From positions 434,001-498,000 of the forward strand of contig JASISA010000023.1 of assembly GCA_031771865.1 (NCBI GenBank): a stretch of 64,000 nucleotides of DNA, given 5' to 3'. A program made the position numbers and the translations under genes. Source of the stretch: Nothophaeocryptopus gaeumannii (taxonomy: Eukaryota > Ascomycota > Dothideomycetes > Mycosphaerellales > Mycosphaerellaceae). This document shows, in pieces, positions 20,337 through 30,192 of this stretch; positions within the stretch are counted from its first letter, which is position 1, and every line of letters begins with the position of its first letter. The notes under the pieces were generated by a model, which did not search any database, was not told where the DNA came from, and worked only from the letters and a program-made list of their open reading frames with translations.

Positions 20337-22007
20337 ATGGCAGCCAACCATCAATCGATGGCCCACGTTCTTGACGAGATGGAGCACGTCAACGAAGACA
20401 TCAAAGCGAATCCTAAGTCCCAAGAAGCGTTCTGGGATGACGTCGTCATCCGGCACGACTGCTACAAGTCGAACAACATACGAATCACCGATGGAAAGGC
20501 TCTGCGACTAGCCGTGGCCTACGTTCTGAGGAACAGGAAGAAAGAGGAATACTACGAAGTCAAAGCTGAGAAGGCGATGAACTTGTTCTTCAAGATTGGC
20601 AGGGGCATGCTGAAGGACCCATACTTGAGCGAGATCGAGGCCGGAGCATTCAACATCCCAAAGAAGAGGAAAGCAAGCGCTCAGTCTGTCATCACGAAAA
20701 CGAACGGCGACTTCGAGGCGTCTGAGATGAAGAAGAAGAAGATCCAAGCGTCGAGAGCTATTGCACAGTTCCAGCCAACTTCGTACGACCACCACAATAC
20801 GAACAACCTCAGAAGTCCAAGCACGGTATCTGAGCCAAGCGAAGTCCTCCAGGAGCCTGAGTCGCCCTCGTTTCAGGCGATCAACAAGATCAGTGCGATA
20901 TCGCATGGAGGTTGTCGACCAACCTCCCAACCGAGACAGCACAAAAAGCGCCCTGCAGACAACGATGCGGTAGGTCAAGGGAGAAGAAAGCGGCAGAGGC
21001 TCTTCGGTCCTGTCTACGAGACAGTCCATGCCATTAAACATCACGAACCAATCATATTCGAACCTGTGCAGAGTTCGCACACTGGCCACTTCCCCGACAC
21101 GGAACCATCATTGAGCCCAGCAAGCTCGCCCACCGAAGAGAAAGTCACCAGACTGCCTGCTCGTCACGTCCTCTCCGACAATGAAATCGTCCATGACTTC
21201 CACCAGATTCGAGGACATGTGAGCAAGGTCGCTGATCTCATCCTATGCCTTCACCTGCGTTCTGCAATGCGAAGGCTGCAGAGCAATCCAGCACATTCAG
21301 ACCTGACATTCCTCCTCGAAGCCACATTCGGAGGACCTGCTGGTCTCGCTGCCGTTGTCGAATTATCAATCTTTCGCCCTACAACGCTAGTCGAAGCATT
21401 GATCTGGGGCTTCATCGACATCGAAATCTTCCAACGACCACTCACGTCTTGGAAATCGCCTTTCGCGAAGTCGCCTTACACCGACCATGCAGAGGAAGCC
21501 TTCAAATCCGCCATACAGAGCATGACACGTGGCAAACACCCCCCCGAAGACCTCCTCCTCGCCTCCGAGCTTCTACTCATCCGCCACCCCTCCTTCATCC
21601 CCTCCACAATCTCCCCCATAGCAACAGCACTCACACAATGCCTCATCACGACCCTATTCCCACTCTTCCCGCACCTCTCACTCGACGACCAGGTCGTATC
21701 CTGCCTCCTGGAAGCCTTCCAAGCCGCGTTGCTCCTCAAGGCGAAAGTCAATACATCTCTTGATCAGTATCATTTGATTCGGCCTGTCCATGGAGGGACG
21801 GCGTATGTGCGGAGCGAGGATGGTGAAGGATGGGAGCATCTGCCTAGACTGGATAAGAAGGATTGGCATCAAGTCATGATGGGATCTGCAGGACAACAGA
21901 AAAAGATGAGATTGACGATTGCAGCAGGACTTGCAAAAGAAGCGGAGGTTTTGGGTGATGAGAGGATTACTTTGGTTCTGCCGAAGGTAAAGCTGTTTGA
22001 CGAATGA
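20337..22007 (+). CDS. Orphan nuclear-type protein B (556 aa), paralog of the preceding gene
   Basis: The start at 20337 (MAANHQSMAHVLDEM) follows AAA; an in-frame Met at 20247 would add 30 basic residues. The N-terminal module (about residues 30-105) contains EAFWDDVVIRHDCYKSNN, KALRLAVAYVLRNRKKEEY and EKAMNLFFKIGRGMLKDP. Basic runs KKRKAS and KKKKIQ follow, then a Ser/Pro-rich linker with HKKRPADN and GRRKRQRLFG. The C-terminal helical domain (about residues 280-550) includes SDLTFLLEATFGGPAGLAAV, TLVEALIWGFIDIEIFQ and VSCLLEAFQAALLLKAKVN. These align by eye with LDLTSLYGRVFG, FLGSLIWAFISEKVIG and FIEGLRGIFRAATLLL of protein A. Similarity is low but follows the same order over the whole length, so I infer an old tandem duplication. 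Function unknown. Confidence 0.8.
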   Translation: MAANHQSMAHVLDEMEHVNEDIKANPKSQEAFWDDVVIRHDCYKSNNIRITDGKALRLAVAYVLRNRKKEEYYEVKAEKAMNLFFKIGRGMLKDPYLSEIEAGAFNIPKKRKASAQSVITKTNGDFEASEMKKKKIQASRAIAQFQPTSYDHHNTNNLRSPSTVSEPSEVLQEPESPSFQAINKISAISHGGCRPTSQPRQHKKRPADNDAVGQGRRKRQRLFGPVYETVHAIKHHEPIIFEPVQSSHTGHFPDTEPSLSPASSPTEEKVTRLPARHVLSDNEIVHDFHQIRGHVSKVADLILCLHLRSAMRRLQSNPAHSDLTFLLEATFGGPAGLAAVVELSIFRPTTLVEALIWGFIDIEIFQRPLTSWKSPFAKSPYTDHAEEAFKSAIQSMTRGKHPPEDLLLASELLLIRHPSFIPSTISPIATALTQCLITTLFPLFPHLSLDDQVVSCLLEAFQAALLLKAKVNTSLDQYHLIRPVHGGTAYVRSEDGEGWEHLPRLDKKDWHQVMMGSAGQQKKMRLTIAAGLAKEAEVLGDERITLVLPKVKLFDE

Positions 22008-22247
22008 GGGCTGCAAGGAGATGGGAGAAGATTGTATCGCGTGTCGTGTGTGTCAGATTCGCGTTGCCTATTTCCTCATGCAGCAACAACAAGAGCAAAG
22101 AAGCGCCTTTTACAAAGATGATGAAGAACCCATTCTCACTCTCTCGAAGTCAGCCAAGTGAAATTATGGTCATGCCAGACATCAGAATCGTGCGCACTCC
22201 AATTTTATGTCCCAATCCCCCTCTCACTCAAACAGAACTCGATCCAT

Positions 22248-22848
22248 CTATTTTGGCACAGTAGTACCGTTGGCATAAGTGTAGTGCCCGCCAGTGTTAA
22301 GACCGAAAGCGATGCTGTCGAGCTCAATATCAAGGCGGTCCATCTGGATCTGCTTTCCGTTGCGGATCAAGTGGAAGAAGTTGAAGCCGCGGACCGGGTA
22401 CTTTCCGGTGCCGACCTTGTCGAAGTGGTAGAGCCAGACGAGTGTGTCGCAGGCGACGACAACCTTCTCGGTGTTGATGCCGGCTGGCGGTGGGGCGGCG
22501 GTGATGCCGTTGACCCAGTCGGCCTTGGTGGCTTCGGATGGGTGGCCATCGAGCTGGAAGAAGGAATGTTAGTGAGTAATTTATGAGGGAAGGACGAGGG
22601 TCTGAGGAACATACATGTTGGCCAGTGAGGGAGAGGATGGAATTGGAGTACTCGACGAATGTGGAGGCGGTGATCTTTTTGGCGGTCTTCTTTGGGGTCT
22701 TGTCGGTGTGGGTAAGGACCCCGATGAAGGTGTTCAACCAGGCCTCTCCCTCCTGCTGGGAGATGCACTGGCCTTGGCCCTGTGGAGCTGGAGCGGCGCT
22801 GACGGCTGAGGCCAAGGCAATGGCAGAGGCGATGATGGAGAACTTCAT
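22248..22848 (-). CDS. Small secreted NTF2-like-fold protein (effector-candidate type)
   Basis: Two exons, 22615-22848 and 22248-22553. The 61-bp intron (22554-22614) has a GTATGT donor and a TTCCAG acceptor, and the product is 179 residues. Residues 1-18 (MKFSIIASAIALASAVSA) form a clear signal peptide. The mature chain begins APAPQGQGQCISQQEG and has two cysteines, at the start of the mature chain and mid-chain in VVVACDTLVWLYHF. The pattern of N-terminal helices (EAWLNTFIGVLTHTD) then long strands (VRGFNFFHLIRNGKQIQMD) matches secreted NTF2-like proteins common in fungi, usually about 170-200 residues. A TATA box lies about 140 bp upstream. It presumably acts outside the cell; ligand and role are unknown. 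The ORF ends only 240 bp from the convergent gene at 22007. Confidence 0.88.
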
Positions 22849-22984
22849 TTTGACTGTGGTGGTGGTGAAAAGCGAAGGAATGTAGTTGGTTGGTTAAACG
22901 AGTGTGGTAGTCAAGAAGCTGATTTGCTTGTTTGCTGTTGTGCTGATGAGAGGATCGGTGATGAAAGATGGTGACAGCCCTTGC

Positions 22985-22990
22985 TTTATA
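22985..22990 (-). promoter_or_regulatory. TATA box of the secreted NTF2-like gene
   Basis: Read on the minus strand this is TATAAA within CATGTATAAAGCA, about 137 bp upstream of the start codon at 22848. The spacing fits a fungal TATA box with a leader of roughly 100 bases. Strongly regulated secreted-protein genes often have such boxes. Confidence 0.55.
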
Positions 22991-24689
22991 CATGTTCGTC
23001 GCGAGGCTCAAACATACCATGCCTATACTTGGTCGTTCCGGCCTAGGCAGGTCGACTCCTCCTTGCCGTTAACGGCATGGCCGTGAAGGCTTGCTAGGCC
23101 TTCGTTTCCTACAGAGGGGAGGCGCTACCGTGCAACGATTGCCGGATGCGGGTAGAGCTGAGCTTGATCATACACACTGTAAGCGATTCAAGTCCACATT
23201 GCTCCCTATTTTCTCATGTCAAGGCTGACAGCATCAGCCACAACACTGAAAGAAGCGTTGGTGGACTCCGAACGGGCATCGAGACGACATCCCGCGAATG
23301 CTCTAGCCGCAGAAGCTAATTGGAAGGAACAAGAGGCATGAGCCCAGTGGACGTTGATTGTTGACATGGCGGAGCGAAAATCGCAAGTATAGCCAGACTC
23401 ATCGTCCGTATACAGTTGTTGATGTCAGATGCTCCAAGGTCGCAGCGTTAGGTACGAGAACGGTTCGCCGCGGGCAACTCTTGTCATGTCCGTGACAGTA
23501 GACGTGCATATGTCCAGCATACTTTTGAGGTTGGCGTACCGTCAAAAAGAATGTCAAGTGATAATGGCACGGCACAAGCAGTCCTGCAATTTGCTTGAGG
23601 TTTCTTGGCCCAATCCTCACGGCTTGTAGTCCAGAGCCGCGTCCATATCTAGGATGCCTCAGGATTTAGGTTTCAGCCTCATGCCGTCTCCTCCTTTCGC
23701 ACGCAGGTCTTGACGCCAGAGGCTTCCTCTCCCACGTGCAGCCGAGCATTTTGCGGAGAAGAGAGGAGAAACTTCCGATGCAGGAGGACGTGGTAATTGG
23801 CCAGGCTTGGAAAGGGGAAATGACCAACATCCGCAAATGGTCTGTGTAACTGTCTGCAGAGAGGTCTTGGCGTGATGGTGGCTTGCCTCTAGAAGTCGTC
23901 CAGACGCCTGCGCTTCGTTTTTTCTCCCTTCTGCGTTCGGCGCATCATCACGGAACCGAGAATACTGCTTACGCCGTTGAAGCCGTTATTAAACATTCAC
24001 AGCACGTGTGCGAGGTCTGGCTGGCTGGAAGACCAACGGTAAAGGTGGGCGCAGCAACATCGTGCGATTGTTGCTTGGCGGGTGCGCCTCGATCAAGAAT
24101 GGCCTTGAAGGCGGTGCAGATGGCAGCTGAAGAGAGATGAGATGTGCTGCTGTGAAGAAATGTGGGAGGGGGAAGGTAGCGGAGTGCCAAGAGCTGAGTC
24201 ATCAGCCACTTCACATGGCCTCCCGAGCAAGACACCAACAGGAAGAGAGACCTAGCTTCCTTGTACAAGACTGCGTAGGCATCAAGGCCTTAGCAATGTA
24301 TTCAAATCATACTGATAGCCCTCTGGGCTCTACTTCAACAACTAGTCACCCATCATCGACAAAGACCGATCGCATCGAATGGCATGACCTGGTCCCACCA
24401 CCTGTTCTGCGCACCAAGAGACCGTCAGCAATAGGCCGTAAGGCGCGTGGGACTGCAAAAGACATCGAATGAATCAAGCAATACTAACTTCGCGAAGACA
24501 AGTCAATTCCTCCACCCGCGTCTACGAACACATTGGCATCTCCCGGCTCGCAACGGATGACATACGTAGAGATCGTGGCTCATCTCAAGAGACGCGAGGA
24601 AGTTTCCCTTTCGTCACGAGCATCTAAGGACTGCGATCAAGTGCATCTCCTTGACAGGGCCGCAGAGAAGGAAGTCCAGAGCCACCATG
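22991..24689. other. Gene-poor stretch, 1.7 kb
   Basis: Open frames up to about 110 codons occur on both strands (for example 24137-24472), but their composition is unlike protein and they overlap other frames of similar length. No repeat family, tRNA or transposon domain is recognised. Confidence 0.5.
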
Positions 24690-25868
24690 TCAAGTCGTCT
24701 TCTGGCACCGGGGAGCCTCAACATCATTGCCGGTGAAGCAGCCGATAAACTTCTCAAGAGCAACATTGACATCCTCAAGCAACTTGACCGAAGCGCGCAA
24801 GATGACCTCGTCTCTCTTGCGGACTTCGGCGATGGGGATGAGCTGGTCAAAGGCGTCTGTGTTGCAGGTCTGTGGAGCAATAGTCTGAGGAGGACACCCC
24901 GCTGGCTCGAAAGCACATGTTGCTGGAGCTGGTGCTGAAGCGTACTGCATGGCTTGTAGCTGAGCGACGTTGGATATCGGTCTCGGAGTTGTGACGTATT
25001 GGGTGTCCTGCTGCTGCTGCTGCTGCTGGAGACCGCGACATTCCGGTCGAGCTCCAGGCTGGAAGTCGAATTTGTTGCCGATCGGTGGAGGTTGCTGTGA
25101 AGGGCCAGGTAGGTTGCAGTGATACGACCCGGGCGCGTTGGTTTGCATGGCCGGCCACGAAGGAGGAACCTTCGCATCGCTTTGCTTGCTGATGGTCTCT
25201 GTTTTCCTTTTCTTCGCCCTTGGTTTCTTGCGGACTTCCTCATCACTACTCTCTTCCTCTTCAGCACTGTCATCGTCTTCACTCTCCTCAGCCTCGTCTT
25301 TCATTCGCTTTTTGATATCCTCCTTTCCACCCAGTGCTTGAGCCCATTTCGATCCCCCGCCTCTGCCCTTGCGTCTCCCTGTCTCAGGGGCATAGTCTCC
25401 ATCATCGCTGTCGCTCTCGGGCTGCTCTTCCACATCATCAAAGACATCCTCATCCTCCTCACTCTCGTCATTTCCTTCTGCATCTTCGCTTCCGCCTCCG
25501 TCGTCCAAGCTCAGATCAAGATTGACTTCCTCGTTGCCTAAGAACTTCATGATATCGGCAACATATTCCTCATCAAGCGCTTCCTTGCCGTACTTGAATA
25601 ACAGGTTCGTCCCGCTGGCATTCTTGTCGGCCTCGTCAATGTCAAGATCCTCATTGGGATGATGTCGAACAGCCGCAGCTAGCACAGCTCGAAGTGATCT
25701 GGCGTCGTGGATGGTATGTCCATAGGTGGCGCTGAAGTATGGGTATTTGTATTTCTTGGTCAGACGAGTAAGGAAGTCATCTTGTTGGGCGCGAGTCGTC
25801 AATTCGTTGAAGTGGGACGACAGGTAGTGCAGGAGGTGGGCTAGGGGAAGGATGGATGTCGATGGCAT
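24690..25868 (-). CDS. Orphan acidic/basic nuclear-type protein C (392 aa) with polyglutamine tract
   Basis: A single exon starting MPSTSILPLAHLLHYLSSHF. The N-terminal module (about residues 25-110) includes RAQQDDFLTRLTKKYKYPYF, ARSLRAVLAAAVRHHPNED and NLLFKYGKEALDEEYVADIM. It parallels the N-terminal modules of the orphans at 18231 and 20337. Residues about 110-225 are a long acidic stretch interrupted by a Gly/Lys patch and closed by KKPRAKKRKTE, a likely nuclear localisation signal. A Pro/Gln-rich segment contains LQQQQQQQD, encoded by a pure CAG run (plus-strand CTG, 25008-25028). A final helix (EVILRASVKLLEDVNVALEK) ends the protein. No recognised domain; chromatin or transcription roles are guesses from composition alone. 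Confidence 0.75.
   Translation of the reverse strand: MPSTSILPLAHLLHYLSSHFNELTTRAQQDDFLTRLTKKYKYPYFSATYGHTIHDARSLRAVLAAAVRHHPNEDLDIDEADKNASGTNLLFKYGKEALDEEYVADIMKFLGNEEVNLDLSLDDGGGSEDAEGNDESEEDEDVFDDVEEQPESDSDDGDYAPETGRRKGRGGGSKWAQALGGKEDIKKRMKDEAEESEDDDSAEEEESSDEEVRKKPRAKKRKTETISKQSDAKVPPSWPAMQTNAPGSYHCNLPGPSQQPPPIGNKFDFQPGARPECRGLQQQQQQQDTQYVTTPRPISNVAQLQAMQYASAPAPATCAFEPAGCPPQTIAPQTCNTDAFDQLIPIAEVRKRDEVILRASVKLLEDVNVALEKFIGCFTGNDVEAPRCQKTT
25008..25028. repeat. CTG/CAG trinucleotide run inside the orphan C gene
   Basis: Seven uninterrupted CTG units on the plus strand encode glutamines on the minus strand. A pure run like this is prone to length change between strains. Confidence 0.9.
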
Positions 25869-28173
25869 GTTTTTCTAGTCAGGCTGATATCGATTTGGGT
25901 GATAGGAGCTGTCGAGGTGCAGGGTGAGAGGGTAGATCGAACGCAGACAGAGAAGGAGCGGAAAATACAATGTCACCTACGTCTGTTTGCTGCTTCGCTT
26001 TCTTGCAGACTCTTCAAAGCTGTTCATAATGCTGTTAACGGGGGATGCATGCTCGCATGCGAGTAACAATCGGCACTACTGGTGAGAACGGCCTGCCAAA
26101 GAGAGTTTCTTTGGCAAAATCGGGTGAAAGACGATGAGCTGGTGGATGACAATCGTGACAACGTTTGCCAAAGCCGCTCGCAGAATACATTAGAGTCGTG
26201 AGGGTGAGGCTCATCGGTTAGTGGCCATCGATCAGGAGTTGCGCGGTTGGGACGATGCAATGACAGTACGCTCTCACAAGCTCACCGTCGTCGCTCACGG
26301 AAAGCGTTGCCAGGCTGCGTCAAAGAGCTCGGTCGCTTGAAAGCAGTTAGAGAGACAACGAGCACGCGTGCAGGTTCTGCCAATTTTGCTCCATGTAGCT
26401 GAAAGTGGTGCCAAATCCCGTCTTCTTTGGGCATGACAGTGCGGCCGCATCGTTACCACCGCCCTCGCCGCACTACGCGCCGCCCACGTCGCTTGCCTCA
26501 CCGAAGTCAACTGACCGTGTGGCGCTCGCATGGCGTGGAAGGCGAGGCGGGAGAAGAGGATCGGATTATCGTTGCGGCTGGTCATGCGGCCCACTACTGG
26601 AGCAAATGAAGGTCAACGCTCGCACGCTCCGCCGGGAAAATCGATCTTGTTCCAACGTTGAGAAAGACGGCCTGTTCTGAGAGACCAAACATATATTGAA
26701 GCGCGCTCGGTGAGTGTAGGGCGAGCATATTCGACAGTGGTCCAGATCAGTGGTCGGCTGCAACCAACAAGTCTTACCAAGCGATTTTGTGAGCCCGACG
26801 CTTGCCTGCTGCCTCCAGCCTCTAATCAGGTCCTCCTCCACCTGCAGGAGCCCGGGACATGCGGGGCCAAGAACCATTGAGGACATCAACGATCGATGCT
26901 ACCCTTTGTTGCTGCATTGCTGACCAAATGTCGCCATTCGGCGGGTCTTTGTGAATTGCGATGGTAAGAAGAAAGGAGATTCAGCGCGCCTGCTGCGGTG
27001 GACTTGGAAAAGTCCTTGATCACGCAAGCGCCGAGGCCAATGGCATCTTCAACGTCTTTAAACCCCTAGATTCTTCACGGAGACAATCGGGCCGTCAAAG
27101 GTGCTTGAGCCTGCTAGAGCCTCATGTTGCGAGACGCAATCTCGCATGCTCAAGGCGTTCGCATGAAAGGTGGATTCTGACAGGTAGTGCCAACGCGCGA
27201 AATACGTGTGGTAGTCGAAAAGAGTAGCATGCCGTCCGATGCTATAGCTGGACTTGGCGAGGGCTGCACAGGGCTGGAACAGGTACGCCAATCAATATGT
27301 CTCTTTGTCTTGCAGGGCAGCGACAGGATCCCATGTTGATGGCAAATCAAGCCTCGTGGACCCTGATCATTCTGAACTGTACGTGGCACAAGGTAGCGAG
27401 GGCATCGGATAGGGAAACCGAGCTGCAGTCTGCACAGCACGGAGCTGAGCCTGCAGCGGCCATCAGCAGGTGCAATATTGTCTCGGACGTCGGTAGCTAT
27501 GGCGTGCGCGGCAGCCGCCCACGCTTTGCCGCTGCTCGTGAACAAAGTGCGAATGTGCGTTCCCGTGAGAACATTCTGCCGGTTCTGCCGCTGTCAGCAC
27601 TCCCACGCAAAGAGGCTGGCCGAGTCAGTCTTGTTCATGTAGAGGATGGGGGTCCACCATGGTATACTTGGCATCCCATGGGTCTGCCGTCTCCAGGAAA
27701 GCACAGGCGAGGTAATGTTGGAGGCGCTTGGGCGACACGTGATTTGGGAGGGGACTCGTCTTGCGGCCGAGGCGGTCTTTCATGCAGCTTTCATCAACTT
27801 GGTACGAGTTGGAGCCGGCGTTGACGAAGCGTGTGGACTCCGGATGCAGTTGCGCTTTCCTGCAGTCGGCGCAAGTCCGGCGATTATTCACTCATTGCTG
27901 TCATGTCGTCGAGGTATTCATGAGGCGTTCCACAGTACTGCGTAGAAGAGCGATGAAAGCGCTATGAAGTAGAGTTCGTTACGATGCACGTAGTGAGTAT
28001 TCGGTACATGGTGATCCAGCACATACAAATGGATGATCAGGGATCAAAGAGTGAGATCGATGTGGCCGTCGGCTAAAACCGCGCGAAGCTTACAGACTGC
28101 GTGGAGGAGCTTGCTGGGTCGAGTGGTCGGAGAGGCCTCTCAGAGTGGTGGTGGGGCTCGCGGGTTGAGCAAT
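25869..28173. other. Long gene-poor region, 2.3 kb
   Basis: The longest stretch without a supportable gene in the window. Several open frames of 70-175 codons exist (for example 27297-27824 on the plus strand), but they overlap similar frames on the other strand and none has a recognisable domain. GC content is like that of the neighbours, so it does not look like an AT-rich transposon graveyard. It may hold long leaders, non-coding transcripts or decayed sequence. Confidence 0.5.
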
Positions 28174-28203
28174 GCAGGGCAGGGCAGGGCAGGGCAGGGC
28201 AGG
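28174..28203. repeat. Six tandem copies of the pentamer GCAGG
   Basis: Six perfect head-to-tail copies lie about 445 bp upstream of the bZIP gene start at 28648. The unit is not a multiple of three and lies outside any supported coding sequence, so it is probably a microsatellite in the promoter or leader. Confidence 0.9.
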
Positions 28204-28394
28204 TGCGACGCGGCCGATTCCGATTCCGCATTTCCAATCCGAATCGGCAACGCTGCTGTGCGGCCCTTGCAAGCCTTTCCTTTGAACGCAAGAGCCCCTC
28301 ATCACTACCTCCGTACGACGCACCTCACACTTCCGATACCACTCACAACCATCACCCACCCGCCCAGCGACGACGACGACGACGGACTACCCCC

Positions 28395-28439
28395 ATGGTC
28401 TTTCTTGTCACGGGCTACGACGACGACCGGTTGGAGTAA
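28395..28439 (+). CDS. Candidate upstream ORF (14 codons) in the leader of the bZIP gene
   Basis: The frame reads MVFLVTGYDDDRLE and then stops, about 210 bp before the bZIP start codon. The initiating ATG lies in CCCCATGG. If the transcript starts upstream of it, this would be an uORF able to modulate translation. Transcript start is unknown, so this is only a candidate. Confidence 0.3.
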   Translation: MVFLVTGYDDDRLE

Positions 28440-28647
28440 GGGCTCGACCGCTGGTCGTATTGTTCCGACCGCGACCACAGCGAATCACCCGCCGAGCGGC
28501 ATCGACTCGACATCCAAACACAACTATCACCACAAGCCACGAGGCGAGCGCGAACAAAGAAATCTCCCGTCAAAGACCTCCTCATATCACATACCGACAT
28601 CCTACGACTCCCCGCTGTCTTCGTGACACCCGCTGCTATCGCCCGCC

Positions 28648-29503
28648 ATGTCGGGCTATAACCCTCGTCGCGCGCCGAATGTGTCGCAATATCTGGCCAA
28701 TTTGAACACTGTGCCAGGACCGCAGGACTTTCAGGATATCTCAGCACTTGATGACGGCTTCGATAGCAGCCTCGCCAATCTCGAATTTTTGGACCTTGAC
28801 GCTGCCGCTGCCTTCCCCTCCCCGCAGTTTGACCAGCAGCAGCATGGAGAGCATCCGGGGGCCAAGAATACTGGTAAGCGTGCCGATTTGTAATCGTCAT
28901 CTCCTCCCCGGCTCATCGCACCGACGTCCCGTCTCCGTATACCATCAATCAAACTTGCGTGCTGATTGCCCTTTGATAGGTTTAGGACCATACCAGTTCA
29001 ACGAGTTCCACGCCTGCTCTACCAATTTTACCTCACCGTCCTCCGATATGCCAAGCCCTCCCTCGCTGCAGGGTCAATACCCACCTCAACCAACACACTA
29101 TTCTCCCACGACTGGTGACAAGCGCAAGGCCTCTCAGGCTACCCTTCCCACTGCTGCCGATCTGGAAGAACAGTCTCGCATGGCTGCTGAAGAGGACAAG
29201 CGCCGTCGCAACACCGCTGCATCCGCCAGATTCCGCATTAAGAAGAAGCAACGTGAGCAAGCTTTGGAGAAGGCAGCCAAGGAAATGACCGACAAAGTCT
29301 CCCAGCTTGAAGGCAAAGTTCAACAGCTCGAGATGGAGAATAGGTGGCTTAAGGAACTCATTACCGAGAAGAGCGACGTCAAGACTGTTGAGGCTCAGCT
29401 ACTCCGAAAACAGCACAGTGAGAAGACTGACGAGCGGAGTACGGAGAAGCGCTCCGACGGCGTGGGCACAGAGGAGACCAAGGACGAGGAGTCCGAAGAG
29501 TAA
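28648..29503 (+). CDS. bZIP transcription factor of the CYS3/MetR sulfur-regulator type
   Basis: Two exons, 28648-28873 and 28980-29503, encode 249 residues. The 106-bp intron has GTAAGC and GATAG signals. The basic region (RRRNTAASARFRIKKKQRE, about residues 150-168) carries the bZIP core N-x-A-A-S-A-R-F-R. The leucine zipper follows (about 172-205; VSQLEGKVQQLEMENRWLKE). In fungi the N-T-A-A-S-A-R-F-R-I-K-K-K-Q-R-E variant is typical of Neurospora CYS3 and Aspergillus MetR, which activate sulfur assimilation genes. The N-terminus is acidic and Ser/Pro-rich, a probable activation domain. It should act in the nucleus as a dimer. The long upstream region with a candidate uORF suggests post-transcriptional control, not proven here. 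Confidence 0.9.
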
Positions 29504-30192
29504 AAGTATTGTCTATCTTGTTTGATGTTTCAAGTGAGCCGATGCACGATGGGAGGGTTACGTCTTTTTACCTTTTTGAGGAATTTGGGAAGTCTAATCA
29601 GGGCCTTGGTGCACATACACACAGATACGGACGGGACGGCTGCTTCCCTGTTGCTGATGATTAGCGAGCGCATACCGTGATACCACTCAGCCCGATCTAC
29701 CGATAGAGATGAATGCAAGGTCTATTGACTTGAACCATCCCTTGCTATTGCTGACTCTTGCGATTGTGTGGTTGCCTGCTCACATTCTAATCTGCAGGGT
29801 CTGTAACGAGTCAAGAAGCAGAACATTCCGGTCATGCCTCCCAGACATTAATTCGGTGTTGCACAAAGTAGGCATTGGCGGAGGTCTCCAGCTCAGTCAG
29901 CCCCAGATCCCATCCCTTATGCACCGACACTCCTTTCCTCCTTCATCTCTTGGTGGACTGCCTGCTCAAGTATTGCAACATGCCACAAAACATGGTCACT
30001 TTAGGCAACGAGGCCTATCACAACGCTTCACGAGACTAGACTGTTAGGACCTGGAATTTTGGTAATCATGGACTACTCGGTGCCATGGATGTTTATATAA
30101 GAATTTCTGTGTGCTGGGCAAAAGGTCCTCATCCAGCATCGGACACCTTCACTTGAAGAGACGAACCACCTTCCAAGCACCTCAGTCACACC
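29504..30192. other. Intergenic, 689 bp
   Basis: This contains the 3' region of the bZIP gene and the promoter of the oxygenase-like gene, with a TATA box at 30094. A 112-codon open frame at 29709-30047 begins with a hydrophobic run but then loses protein-like character; I do not call it a gene. Confidence 0.55.
30094..30101 (+). promoter_or_regulatory. TATA box of the 2OG oxygenase-like gene
   Basis: TATATAAG sits 99 bp upstream of the start codon at 30193, with no intervening ATG-initiated long frame. This is good spacing for a fungal core promoter. Confidence 0.6.

Noticed and set aside
27297..27824. 175-codon open frame in the gene-poor region
   Set aside because: Composition looks random, it overlaps a 131-codon frame on the other strand, and no domain, intron or promoter supports it.
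28174..28203. CRISPR-like repeat
   Set aside because: The six GCAGG units are contiguous without spacers; this is a microsatellite in a eukaryotic genome.
29709..30047. Possible small membrane protein (hydrophobic start)
   Set aside because: Only the first 25 residues are hydrophobic; the remainder is not protein-like and the frame overlaps the promoter of the oxygenase-like gene.
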